A stretch of 64,000 nt of DNA from Torymus aiolomorphi (Eukaryota > Arthropoda > Insecta > Hymenoptera > Torymidae). Where the stretch lies: the NCBI GenBank assembly GCA_036365515.1, contig CM070877.1:67311022-67375021 (forward strand). The letters are read 5' to 3'. This document shows positions 11,600-22,369 of the stretch, piece after piece. A program made the position numbers and the translations under genes. The notes under the pieces were generated by a model. That model was not told the DNA's origin. It ran no database searches and saw only the letters and a program-made list of their open reading frames with translations. Position 1 is the first letter of the stretch, and each line of letters begins with the position of its first letter.

Positions 11600-12085
11600 C
11601 GAAAACTAAGGGAGATGGAAAAAAACTTTTAATACAAAAGTTGTAGGGTTCAGAGGGGCCCAACTGATCCTGACCTTGGTTATGACCTTGTGGTCAATGA
11701 TCAAGTTCATTTGAAGGTCAAATCGATTTTTTCAAATGGGAACCCCCACTTTTGACCTCGTAAATGGAAAGAGCGGAAAAATTTACGTTTAGATATGTCC
11801 TTGAGTCAAGGCCATGGTCATGGTCATCTTTAAAATCAAAATCAATCAACGCATCCAAACATTCCCATAATTACGCATACGAGTGTTAAATACAGAAGAT
11901 GTAGTGTTTGGAGGGGCCCAACTGATCGTGACCTTGACCATGAACTTGAGGTCAAGGAAGACGTCGTTTGAAGGTTAAATCAATTTTGTTTAACGGCAAC
12001 CCTCACTTTTGACCTCGTAAATAGAAAAACCGAAAAATTCTGATATGACCTTGGGTCAAGGTCATGGTCAAAGTTATGGTCAGTT
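11600..12085 (+). repeat. Left subterminal repeat modules of the mariner-like element
   Basis: Two diverged copies (about 11600-11860 and 11880-12085) of a module with GGGGCCCAACTGATC, several TGACCTT/AAGGTCA motifs and TGACCTCGTAAAT. Complementary modules lie at 13738-14440. Confidence 0.75.
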
Positions 12086-12310
12086 TCCGTGCAGTTAAGA
12101 GCAAAGTCGGAGATGACCCGGTCACCTAAGGCAAGGTCGGAGATTACCCGGCCAGTTAAGGCAAGGTCGGAGATGACCCGGCCAGTTAAGGCAAGGTCGG
12201 AGATGACCCGCCCAGTTAAGGCAAGGTCGGAGATGACCCGGTCAGTTAAGGCAAGGTCGGTGATGACCCGGCCAGTTAAGGCAAGGTCGGGGATGATCAG
12301 GCCAGCTAAA
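12086..12310 (+). repeat. 30-bp minisatellite, about seven units
   Basis: Unit GCCAGTTAAGGCAAGGTCGG followed by AGATGACCCG, repeated in register with few substitutions. Because 30 is a multiple of three, both strands show a 10-residue peptide repeat in open frames. I regard those frames as by-products. Confidence 0.85.
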
Positions 12311-12375
12311 AATTCATTGGAAAATTCCACGTTCATGTGTATTTAGTCATAGGATCCAAGTGTTTCGGTCACCAT

Positions 12376-13441
12376 TTACTGAAGAAGATGCTCAAAAGTT
12401 GCACCATTTACTTGTTGACAACATTCTATTCTCCTTTTAAAGTTTCTAACAGTATTTAATAATACTTGACGTGGAATACTTAAGCAGATTTGTGTAATCC
12501 TTTGAATCATGTCATCTCTTGTAGTTGGCCTGTTGCGGTAGACTGTATTTTTTAGGAAGCCCCATAAATAAAAATCTGGAGATGTCAGATCTGGAGATCT
12601 TGGTGGCCTTGCTACGGGACCTCCTCTACCAATCCATCGACCGTTAAACCTTTCATTAAGAAAATCTCTGACAATTCTGGCATAATGTGGAGGAGCACCA
12701 ACTTGTTGTAGCCACATTCTGGCCCTTGTATGGAGATCAACGTTTTCTAGAAAGAGTGGCAGCTCGTCTCTCAGCAACTGTAAATAAGTATGTTGAGTTA
12801 CGTGACCTTCAAAAAAATAAGGTCCAATGAGACATCCGTTAATAATACCACACCATACCATTACATTCCAGCGATGCTGATGATCAACTTCTCGCATCCA
12901 ATGAGGATTAACAGGAGACCAGTAGTGGCAATTATGGCGATTCAACATACCAGTACTCTGAAATGTAGCCTCGTCGCTAAAAAGAACATTGTTAAAGAAA
13001 TTTTCATCATCAGTAATTTGTTGTGTTGCCCATTGGCAAAATGTTATTCTCCGTCGATAATCTTCCACAGTTAAAGCTTGATTTAGAGTAATGTGGTAAG
13101 GATGGTAACGCGCATATCAAATATCTACTGGCCGTAGATCTTGGAATACCCATTGTTAACTCGATTTCGCGTAAACTGACATGAACATTTAAAGGTACCA
13201 TGGCTAGAACAGCAAGAAAGCGAGGATTATTTTCATAATCGTGTTCATTCAGTGTCCTCCTTCTTCGAACGAAGTTTCCTTGTCGACCGCGCAGTTCAAT
13301 GTCACGTATTACCGTATGATCAGGATGTTGTCGTTGAGGGAACCGAGCACGATACAATCTGCTTGCCTCTCGATAGTTTCGTCGACATTCTCCTAAAATA
13401 AGAAGAATGTCAACTATTTCATTAGCAGAATAGTCAGGCAT
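12376..13441 (-). pseudogene. Tc1/mariner-superfamily transposase, broken
   Basis: The protein starts at 13441 with a helix-turn-helix DNA-binding half (MPDYSANEIVDILLI ... MGIPRSTASRYL). The frame shifts near 13080-13140, and the DDE catalytic half continues at 13068-12376. Landmarks are LFSDEATF (first Asp), LQQVGAPPHY where the family has an Asp directly before GAPPH, PPRSPDLTSPDFYLWG (third acidic position) and the conserved C-terminal NGATFEHLL. The Asp-to-Val change at the second catalytic position (about 12708) and the frameshift both predict an inactive protein. Length across both parts, about 350 residues, is normal for the family. Confidence 0.9.
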
Positions 13442-13737
13442 TCTTTTTTAGTTGTAAATGCAATTATTTATCAAAACACACCACAAAAGAAATAATATGT
13501 TATTATACTATACAATATTTTAAAACGAAAAAGTTTAATTTTCTGTGCCAATATAAGTGTGCTCAATTTGAAAACAATTTGATGTAAACAGTAATAATTA
13601 TTGACTATTACCGATCAATGCTGAATACTACCGTTCACCATTGGATACAGATGGTCAACACTTATTAACTTTTGTTATTATTTGATATAAGTGGTTAACC
13701 CTGGTAAATATTGATAATAGTAAAAATAGTAAAATTT

Positions 13738-14440
13738 TCCGCTCTTTCCATTTACGAGGTGAAAAATAGGGGTTCCCATTTGAGAAAATCGATTTGACCT
13801 TCAAATGACCTTGATCATTGACCTCAAGGTCATAACCAAGGTCACGATCAGTTGGGCCGCTCCAAACCCTACAACTTCTGCATTTAACACACGTATGCGT
13901 AATTATGGGAATGTTTGGATGCGTTGATTGATTTTGATTTTAAACATGACTATGACCATGGCCTTGACTCAAGGACATATCTGAAAGTAAAATTTTCCGC
14001 TCTTTCCATTTACGAGGTCAAACATGGGGGTTCCCATTTGAAAAAATCGTTTTGACCTTCAAATGACCTTGATCATTGACCACAAGGTCATAACCAAGGT
14101 TACGATCAGTTGGACCCCTCTGAACCCTACAACTTTTGTATTTAACAATTTGTCTCGTATGCCTAATTATGGGAATGTTTTGATGCGTTGATTGATTTTG
14201 ATTTTAAACATGACCATGACGATGACCTTGACTCAAGGACATATCTGAACGTAAAATTTCCGCTCTTTCCATTTACGAGGTCAAAAGTGGGGGTTCCCAT
14301 TTGAAAAAATCGATTTGACCTTCAAATGACCTTGATCATTGACCTCAAGGTCATAACCAAGGTCACGATCAGTTGGGCCCCTCTGAACCCTACAACTTTT
14401 GTATTAAAAGTTTTTTCCATCTCCCTTAGTTTTCGAGATA
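13738..14440 (-). repeat. Right subterminal repeat modules, three copies
   Basis: Three successive copies (about 13738-13985, 13986-14240 and 14241-14440) of the module TTCCGCTCTTTCCATTTACG ... GACCTTCAAATGACC ... ATCAGTTGG. The left side has two, so the end sequences were duplicated unequally. Confidence 0.8.
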
Positions 14441-14644
14441 TTTGCCTGGTGGTTTTAAAATGGGACATCCGTATATATATGAAACGCTAGTATCTGGGAC
14501 TTTTCGTGTACGTAACGCCAACTTCTGGGATTTTCGAGTGAGTTGCAGTCAGCCTGGAAGACTTCTATATGTAACGCCAACTTCCAGGATGCCTTAAGCT
14601 AACTGTCACAACATGAAAACATTACTTTTTTTAGTTATTTTCTC

Positions 14645-14833
14645 ATATTTCCGGTACTAAAAGCGGGCGCCGCAGGCCCCCTGCGAATCACAACACACTT
14701 AGGGTTATTATTTCTTTAGTCAAGCACCAAATTCCCTTCTTAAAGGCTTATTTCACAACGTATGTATAGATGCTATTGTGAAACCCACTTTACTTTTTCT
14801 TATGGGGTTCCAGAAATTATACATACACACAAT

Positions 14834-14912
<79 letters not shown>

Positions 14913-15135
14913 ACACACACACACACGCGCGCACACACGCACACACATACATATATATATATATAAAATTTTATCCTGGGATCCCTTTGAGGATTTCATA
15001 AAGGTTTTCTACAATAGTGGTGACACAAATATAAACATTGTTATAAACAATCAGGAAACAAGCGCGTGACTAAAGAAATAATGACCCTAAGGTTATTGAC
15101 TAACACCACGACGCCTGCGGCGCCCGCTTTTAGGG
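14645..15135. repeat. Small inverted-repeat unit around a (CA)n tract
   Basis: CTAAAAGCGGGCGCCGCAGG at about 14656 is complemented by CCTGCGGCGCCCGCTTTTAG at about 15112-15131. The flanking TTATTTCTTTAGTCA (about 14709) is complemented by TGACTAAAGAAATAA at 15067. A long (CA)n run at about 14824-14950 sits inside. It resembles a MITE whose centre has been expanded by microsatellite growth. Confidence 0.6.
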
Positions 15136-15189
15136 AAAAATATTACGGAATTTCCGAAATCGATGTATTAACACACTATTGTGGACGCC

Positions 15190-15319
15190 GCACAAAAATC
15201 CTCAAAATGCTAAGCGGGTACCGAGAACTTTTGAGGATGCTTCTCAAAATGCTAAAAAATCCTCAAAAGTCGGTATTTTTACCGAATATAATCCTCAAAA
15301 TGCTGTAGAGCTTTATGTA

Positions 15320-15402
<83 letters not shown>

Positions 15403-15600
15403 TGCGGAAACCGGTACTTTTGAGGATCTAGAGTTTTTTTCTCCAGATTTCGTATATGCTTGACTAAAGAAATAACTCCCTCACTGCGTTGAACGTATTA
15501 ATATAAATCCTCAAAAGTACAGTTTCATACCGAAGGAATTTTGAGGATGTCCTCAAAATTCCGAAAAATCCTCAAAGTATCGAATCCGTGCTGACATAGA
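15190..15600. repeat. TCCTCAAAA-rich short repeats and (TA)n
   Basis: AATCCTCAAAATGC-type motifs occur repeatedly in both orientations, including a perfect palindrome GGAATTTTGAGGATG/TCCTCAAAATTCC at 15537-15564. A long (TA)n tract (about 15325-15398) separates two clusters. Non-coding; possibly decayed MITE ends. Confidence 0.55.
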
Positions 15601-15639
15601 TCCGCAAAAGCTGCATTTGATTATTATTTTATGTATAAA

Positions 15640-16075
15640 CTGAAACTTAAATAAATTTAGTATACCGATTTCATTTAGCTATTGATTTAGATCTCTTATA
15701 ATATCGTTTAAACAATTACTCATTTATTTTATACTATTATTGCGTATATTTTATATTGTGAAATTTATTTTTTGAAAATATAAGAGCATAATCACTTTAA
15801 AAATGTTGATTTAAAAATCTTTTCTTTGATTTTATTTGTATTTTTATATGGATCAAATCGAAACTTAATTAAATTTTATATACAATTTTCATTTAGCTAA
15901 TTATTAAAATCTCTTATCATTCAAATAATTTCTCCTTTATTTTATACCTTTATTGCGTATATTTTATATTGAGAAATTTTGTTTTTGAATATATATGAAC
16001 ATATTTTTTATAAATATATGCAATAAATATATATACATATTTACTTATATAACTAATTGTTTTTTTTAATTATCA
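15640..16075 (-). repeat. Helitron tail tandem repeats, two units, inverted
   Basis: Two units of the repeat seen four times at 10455-11200, in the opposite orientation. The shared core is ATTGCGTATATTTTATATTG with flanking ATTTAGCTA...ATCTCTTAT. They lie just past the C-terminal end of the minus-strand helicase, matching their place in the plus-strand copy. Confidence 0.75.
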
Positions 16076-16089
16076 AGAATTTCTTCCCA

Positions 16090-19000
16090 AACAATATTTT
16101 CAATTTCTAATGAATTTTCTAAATTATTTTATATATATGTTATCTGAATTTTTACATCTTGGTAAAGCAACATATAACTGACCGTGTAAGAATAACTGCC
16201 TTTTGATGTATAACCCTACATAATCAAAACTTTGTCCCTGAGATTTATTAATGGTCATGCAAAATGTCTTTTTATAAAGAATAAACGGTAATGAAGAAGA
16301 TTCTCCTGTATTTAATGTAATTCTTGGAATAAAAAATCTATTACCTACTTTTTCTCCTGTTAATATTTCTGCTTCAATATTATATCTAAATAATTTGGTT
16401 ATTTTAAGTCTAGTACCGTTACACAAACCTTCGTGTATACTCAAATTTCTAATTAACATAACAATAGCATTAACTTTTAAATCTAATTTATGAGGTGGCA
16501 AACCTTCATAAATATTGTTTAATGTTTCTATTGGAAAAAGTAGATGAGTGTTGTCATCACTTTGATCAACATCTTTATGAGTCGCATAATCTGTACTATA
16601 ATAAGACTTCTTATCACCATTTAATAACATTAAAATTTTTTTATTCAAAAATTTAATGTTTTCATTATGAGGTGCTAAAATAACACGATCATAATCATTT
16701 ATTTTATTAATATTTTTATAAATTTGTAAGCAAATATCGTTAGTTCTTCAATTATTAGGTATTATAAAAGGATTTATATTACCGTCTCCAATTTGTAATA
16801 ATAATTTTGAGAATTCATTATTCTGAGAACGAATATTGTGTTTTAATTTACAAATTTTAAATAAATGCCAAAGTTCAGGTAATTTAATAGTGTCTTCAAT
16901 TATAGCACTTCTAAATCCGTTTTTCATTACTGGGAGTATCTGTCGAAAATCACCTCCTAAAATTATTAATTTTCCCCCAAAAGGTAAATTATTTGTACAT
17001 AAATGTCTTAAAGTTCTGTCAATAATTTCTAAAGCTTTTTTGGGTATCATAGATGCTTCATCCCAGATTATGACTTCTATTTCTCTTAATTTCTTTTTAT
17101 CTGATTCTAATTTTAAAAAAGAATTTTTAATACTATTTAAATCTAATGGTAACCTAAAGGTTCTATGAGTAGTCATTCCTTTGGGTAATAGAATAGACGC
17201 TATACCAGTCCAAGCCATTGATAGAATATTTTTTCCTTTTGATAGAAAATAATAAATTAAAGATTTATATAAAAATGTTTTACCGGAACCTCCAGGACCG
17301 TCTATAAAATTTATTTTATTTATATTTTTTATATGTTGTTTGAAAATAAATTTTTGATCTTCATTTAATTTTGTAAACATATCTTCGAATATTTCCTTAC
17401 TAATTCAAATTATTTTACTATTGTATTTTATATCATTTATGATGGGATCAGGTTCAGATAATCCAAAATCTGTAAAAGATAAATCTTCCAACAATAATAA
17501 TTTATTTATATGATCTAAAGCTAAGTTATCTTTAATTTCATGAAAATCTTCACTAAAGTATTTTTTTAATTTTTCCCAAATAATATTGGCTTGAATATTT
17601 TCTGTTAGTAGAAACGAAGTAAAAAATTTACGTAATTGAAAAGGTAACATGATACGACATGCTTCTTCATAAATATTTAAAATTTGTTAATCGTTTTCTA
17701 TTAAATCCATTGCAGTCGCAACTTCTTTATGAGTATTATACGTTACATTTTTATATGTACGTAAATCTTTAAAGGAAGTAGCGCCTCTTATACGACTTAA
17801 TATTAATTTTAAAGCGAATCTTTCAAAATCTTTTGGAGATACTATATTTAAACGTCCAATAGCATAATGTTTTTGTTCACGTTCACGTTTTACCCAAACT
17901 TTTTTTGCGTTAAATACATAATAATGCGGTATATTAACGTATTTTATATTATTTGCAAATTTATCATTTTTATTCAAGTCAAACCACGCTCTTAAAGTTG
18001 TTTTCCAATTGTCAAGAGCATCTATTTCATAATTTTCTTCAAAAACAATTTTTTGTTGATTTTCTGTATGAACTGCTAAACGGATAACAGTATGACTCCT
18101 TCCACGTAAGGGAAATTTTTGTAACCGCCATGCTGCTTCCATTGGGCTCAAGTACCGGCCATCAATATATTCAGTAATTTCATCATATATTCCATTTCTT
18201 TATGTATATAATCAAAAATATATTTGATGCTTTGAACTGAAGCACAATATTCAACATTAATATGACATTTATATTTTTCTAATAAAAATTTATTGTAAGG
18301 AACTACCATTGAATTATCTACTGGAATAATTTTTTTACTTCTTTTAAGTCGATATGTGTAATTATCAGAAGAATTATTTGTTCGTTTATATTGAGGATAA
18401 CCATTTTTTTTAAATGTTGTTGACGATTGAAAATGTTTAGGAAAATTTTTTTTACAAACTTCTTTACATTTATTCCAACACTGAGAATTTTCACTATGTG
18501 GTCCATGTAACATATGTTTTATAACTAATTTTTGTAATTTTTTATCATTACTAAAAGGTATCTCAGCAGAAATGTGTTTATTAATACCTTCTGGTGTCAT
18601 TAATTTATTTTTATGATCTAATGTTACTACAAGATGTGCATACGGTAATCCACTTTTCTGAAATTCAATAGTATACACATAAGCTAAAGCATTTCCAAAA
18701 ATTTGATGGTTTTCTATATCATTAAGTTAACACTTAAATTTTGTATAAAATAATCTAACTGTAATATTTAGTATATCATTGGGCGTAGTTCCGATAGGAA
18801 ATGTCGTTAATACATTTTTTAATTCTTTCCACTTAGGATTACACGTCATAGTTATAAATAAATCAAGTCGACCAATATTTCTTACTATTGCCATTGCATC
18901 TTGATAATGTTGCTGCATATATCTAGGACTACCTATATAAGTTGCTGGTAGTACAAAAATATTTCCTAGTCCTTCTTTTCTTTCAAAATTTTCTGATATA

Positions 19001-20060
19001 TTTAATGCACTATTTATAACATGATCCTTCAAACCTTGATAACATTCAGTACGTAATGTTTTTTGTTTCTGCCTAAAATAATTCATTCTATTGTTTTCTA
19101 TCATAATATAGGCATGTAAAAAGAATTATTGGGTTAGTCACCCTCCAAATAAAAGTGGATTGAAATTTTCTGAATTTGGTCTGTAAGCTAATCTATAAGA
19201 ATAGTGCTGTAATATTGGTAGAAGGTTTTCTTTTGAATCATATGGTTTTTTAGTATAACCAATACTCCAGCCTAAATCTCCTGAAGGAAAAAATAATGGA
19301 AATACCATTGGGTCAACGTGATGTGATAATTTACTTAATATGTGTATTCTTTTTCATTAGAACTATTTTTCGTATAAACGTATAGATCATAATTATGAGG
19401 GATTCCTGATTTCGAAATAATTATAGCTGCACATTCCGACGTTAATGGTTTAGTATAATTATGTTTTTGATTATTATACTTACGAACAAAATATAATTTA
19501 TAATTTGAAAGTTTCTCTGTATTAGTTATTTAGTGTAAATATTTATACTGTTTAGCATAAGGATTACTATTTAAAACTTCAGTCAATAATTTTAAATGTT
19601 CTTGAGTTAAATCTTTATGACTCTTTATTTTCATTTCAATTACAGTATTGTCATCATATATATATATATATATATATATAATTGACCACACGAAGGTTCT
19701 GCATTTTTTTTTGTAGTAAAGTATTTGGCGTTATATGACAAACTTGTCTTTGAATTTTTAAATTATAAATAGCTTTTTTCTTTTCGTATTTTACGTTTGC
19801 ACTAAATGTAGCAAAGCAAAATAAGTTATTATAATATCTGATTAAAGTTCGAAAATTGTTATCATATAATAATAGATTCTTTAGTGCTTTATTATATATA
19901 CTTAGCGGAGACAAAATTATTTTACCTTTACTACATCAAATTGATTTATTATTTTCTTCTTTCCAATACACTGGTGAACAAAATTTACAAACATAACTCA
20001 TATTACCAAAATATGATTCATACTCTAAATTTTTATTTTTACTACATTTCTGTTTATTTA
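16090..20060 (-). pseudogene. Helitron Rep/helicase, near full-length but broken
   Basis: Reading from 20060 downward, there is an N-terminal CxxC segment (YVCKFCSPVYW), then the Helitron-like N domain (19914-18727, including YNNLFCFATFSANV and NIFVLPATYIGSPRY). Next come the Rep domain (18678-18148) and the Pif1-family helicase (17380-16124). In the helicase, Walker A GPGGSGKT is at residues 28-35 of the 17380-16748 frame, DEAS at 107-110 and GGDFRQ at 142-147; the INKSQGQSFDYVGLYIKRQL motif is in the next frame. Rep should carry an HUH nuclease motif, but GLPYAH has Tyr for the first His. KYIFDY keeps the two Tyr of the catalytic pair. The reading is split over at least seven frames. Not functional, though the helicase core is well preserved. 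Confidence 0.9.
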
Positions 20061-20600
20061 CTTTTAACGTAGAAAAGGATGATGACGCGAGATGTTCGAG
20101 GACAAGCTCGGCAATGCCTCTCCTACACTATATATATATATATATAAGAGAAAGAGGAGAAGAAGAGAGAGATAGAGAGAGAGAGGGGGAGAGAAAGAAC
20201 AAACGAAGGCACTCAATCCGTCTCTCGCCGTTTTCTGATGCTCTGTTTGCAGTTGCTGCACTTTTCTTTGGGAAGAAAAAATACGGACAGCGTTCGATTT
20301 GTAATTGAACTGTCAAATGAATGCACATACGCCGCGCTGCGCTCGCGTGAGTTTGGCGTTATCCTTGATTTGAATAATTAAGAAGTTTCCTTTCAAAAAG
20401 TACTCTGTAATTAATTGGTCTCGTTAATTCCGAAGAAAAGGCGCGCATTATAATAAATACGCGAACGCGCATCTTGCGCTGATGGCAGGAGGGTGGCATA
20501 GTTTTTTTTTTCAGAAAGCAGCCTGTTATTTGTGTATCGAGGTGAAGAACTGACAACGGAGCGATGCAAAAGTTGTCGACAGAAGTGTCTTCTGCATCAC
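20061..20600. other. Spacer with (TA)n and GA-rich tracts
   Basis: Contains TA repeats (about 20132-20150) followed by a GA-rich stretch (about 20151-20200), then mixed sequence with GCCGCGCTGCGCTCGCG near 20331. No gene recognised. It may include the 5' end of the minus-strand Helitron, which I could not define. Confidence 0.45.
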
Positions 20601-20614
20601 AGATAGTTGTCATT

Positions 20615-20875
20615 AGAGAGACAATGCGGAGAGACAATGCGGTGGGACGCGGAGTGACGCAGAGGGACGCGGGGGGATGCGGAGGGACAAGACCCTTTTT
20701 GCGGAGGGACGCCGAGGGACGCGGAGGAATGCGGAGGGACGCGGATAGTCGCGGAGGGACATGCGGAGGGACAATGCAGACCCCAAATAACGCAAAAAAA
20801 CAGTGAATTTTACGATATTTTGTGGAGGGCACTTTGCGGAGGGACGCGGAGGGACGCGGAGGGACGCGTAGGGTT
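20615..20875 (+). repeat. GC-rich 10-bp minisatellite (GCGGAGGGAC)
   Basis: Repeats of GCGGAGGGAC and close variants run from 20615 to about 20785. A second cluster lies at 20835-20872, after a 40-base interruption. The unit is not a multiple of three, and open frames through it have no recognisable content. Confidence 0.85.
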
Positions 20876-20908
20876 AACGACTCAATTGAGCTTACAACTA
20901 TATAGTAT

Positions 20909-20912
20909 AGTA

Positions 20913-20948
<36 letters not shown>
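20909..20948 (+). repeat. (TA)n microsatellite at an LTR element insertion site
   Basis: TA repeats end exactly where the TGTCAC of the LTR begins. The far end of the same element (37714) is followed by ATATATATGGG, so the element appears to have inserted into TA-rich DNA. Confidence 0.85.
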
Positions 20949-20951
<3 letters not shown>

Positions 20952-22369
20952 CACTGGGTGGTTATTAGGGCTTAGATGCGTTTCACCAGTACGTCTTAGC
21001 GGTTCGGCTCCGAATCTCTCGGTTCAACTCCCGGAGTGTTCAATAGCTAGATTAGGCAACAGAAGCTATTACATCGTGCAATGTTAACCTAATCTGGTTA
21101 CTTACAGTGCAACACACGAGTCGATGACTCGCGCTTTATTTCTCACCAGTGACTCAAACTCTTCCCTTGGTCACTGGTTCGTGTGCCGGCTGCTCAGATG
21201 AAACGATACCTTTTCTCTCACGTAACGATCGCGGAGGCGGCGGGGAGCGGGGAATAACTAAGGTCGCGAAATGATAACTCGAGTGATAAAAGTTAATAAC
21301 AAATGACTATAGTTTATTGAATAAAAGGTGATAAAGTTGAGTAAATGGTAAACAGTCTGTATTGTAAAATAGTTACGTTAAAGTATGATTAGTTTCCTAC
21401 CTAACGGTGCGCCAGCATACATAATCAGAAGTCAGCTGTCTCAAGGGCTGATGTCACACTAGCGGTATGATACGCCGTGCACGCGCGGTAACATAAGCCG
21501 CGCGTACACGGTATTCTACGTCGCGCACAAATCGTTGATTACGCGAGTATGAGAGATCGGTCGCGCTCGCTGCGCGATACACACACGCTTGTCAGAGCGC
21601 GAGAGAGGACAGGCTTCTATGTTTTGTCATCTGCGCACTTCTTACTTGCACTTGCCGGTTACAAACTGTCGGCAAGCCGAACCTTGCCAGTAACCTTCTA
21701 CAAATAATGTCCCGGACCTGTGCTCTCTCTACGCTCGCTCTCTCCGCACGAAAACGCCTATTCGAAGCCGCTGTCCAGGTGCGATGAGCCTGGACAAGCG
21801 GTCGCGCGTAATTATCCGCGGCGCGGATGATACGTGCACGCTTACCGTTCTGATAGGTTAGATTGGTCCGGTGTGGCCTATGTTTCTCGCGGGCATCCTC
21901 GCTGCTCGTCTGGCTTCGTAGTATCATCTCTCGTGATCCTTTCTGCTGTTCTTATGCCAGGCGAACAGGCTTACTGCACAAGGATGTTGCTGGTTTGGGT
22001 TTGCGGCATGTTGATCTAGCCTGTCGCACTGTTTCTGTGTTCTTCTTGCATTTGCGACGAAAGTATGGAACGACACACTCCTCAAATAACGATAATAGCC
22101 TCAGGATGCATCCCGTCTGCACTCCTGAGGTTGAAATAGTGAAACACCTCACTACTTATTGCGGGAAACGCGATATCTCCGTGAACTCACTTCCGTACGC
22201 GCTTCTCTCCGAAGGATAACAACAACATGGATGCCGCGTGTCGCGGCCGGCAACTTCGTCATGTTCTCGATACAGCTGTAATTCTGCATCGACGCGCCAT
22301 CTAACGTTCACTATCACGAACTTATTAATGGCCGATTTATTACCGACGTCGGTACGGCAGGCCGTGACA
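20949..22369 (-). mobile_element. 3' LTR of a gene-poor LTR retrotransposon
   Basis: A 1421-base direct repeat of 24841-26018 plus 37390-37714, starting TGTCAC and ending GTGACA. On the minus strand it is preceded by the polypurine tract CTGGGAGCGGG (22380-22370), which makes this copy the 3' LTR and the element minus-strand. About 57 bases near 21600-21655 are absent from the other LTR. GC-rich blocks include GCGGAGGCGGCGG near 21231. Confidence 0.8.

Larger units (their letters stand above)
11563..14471 (-). mobile_element. Tc1/mariner-like transposon with multiplied subterminal repeats
   Basis: Left end CGGTTGTCCCATTTTAAAAC and right end (complement) CGGATGTCCCATTTTAAAAC form terminal inverted repeats flanked by TA on both sides, as expected for the IS630-Tc1-mariner superfamily. 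Pairing continues through TCTCGAAAACTAAGGGAGAT and well beyond. Inside each end the same module of about 250 bp (GACCTCGTAAATGGAAAGAG ... AGTTGGGCCCCTC) is repeated, about twice on the left and three times on the right. A broken transposase lies between. Confidence 0.85.

Noticed and set aside
12086..12310. CRISPR-like array
   Set aside because: Head-to-tail minisatellite without unique spacers, in a eukaryotic transposon. The same applies to 40898-41295 and 61131-61270.
12089..12346. 10-residue repeat proteins on both strands at 11980-12346
   Set aside because: Product of a 30-bp minisatellite whose length is a multiple of three; lies inside the ends of a transposon and has no other coding signal.
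14753..15463. Thr-His, Cys-Val and Tyr-Ile repeat open frames
   Set aside because: Translations of (CA)n and (TA)n microsatellites.
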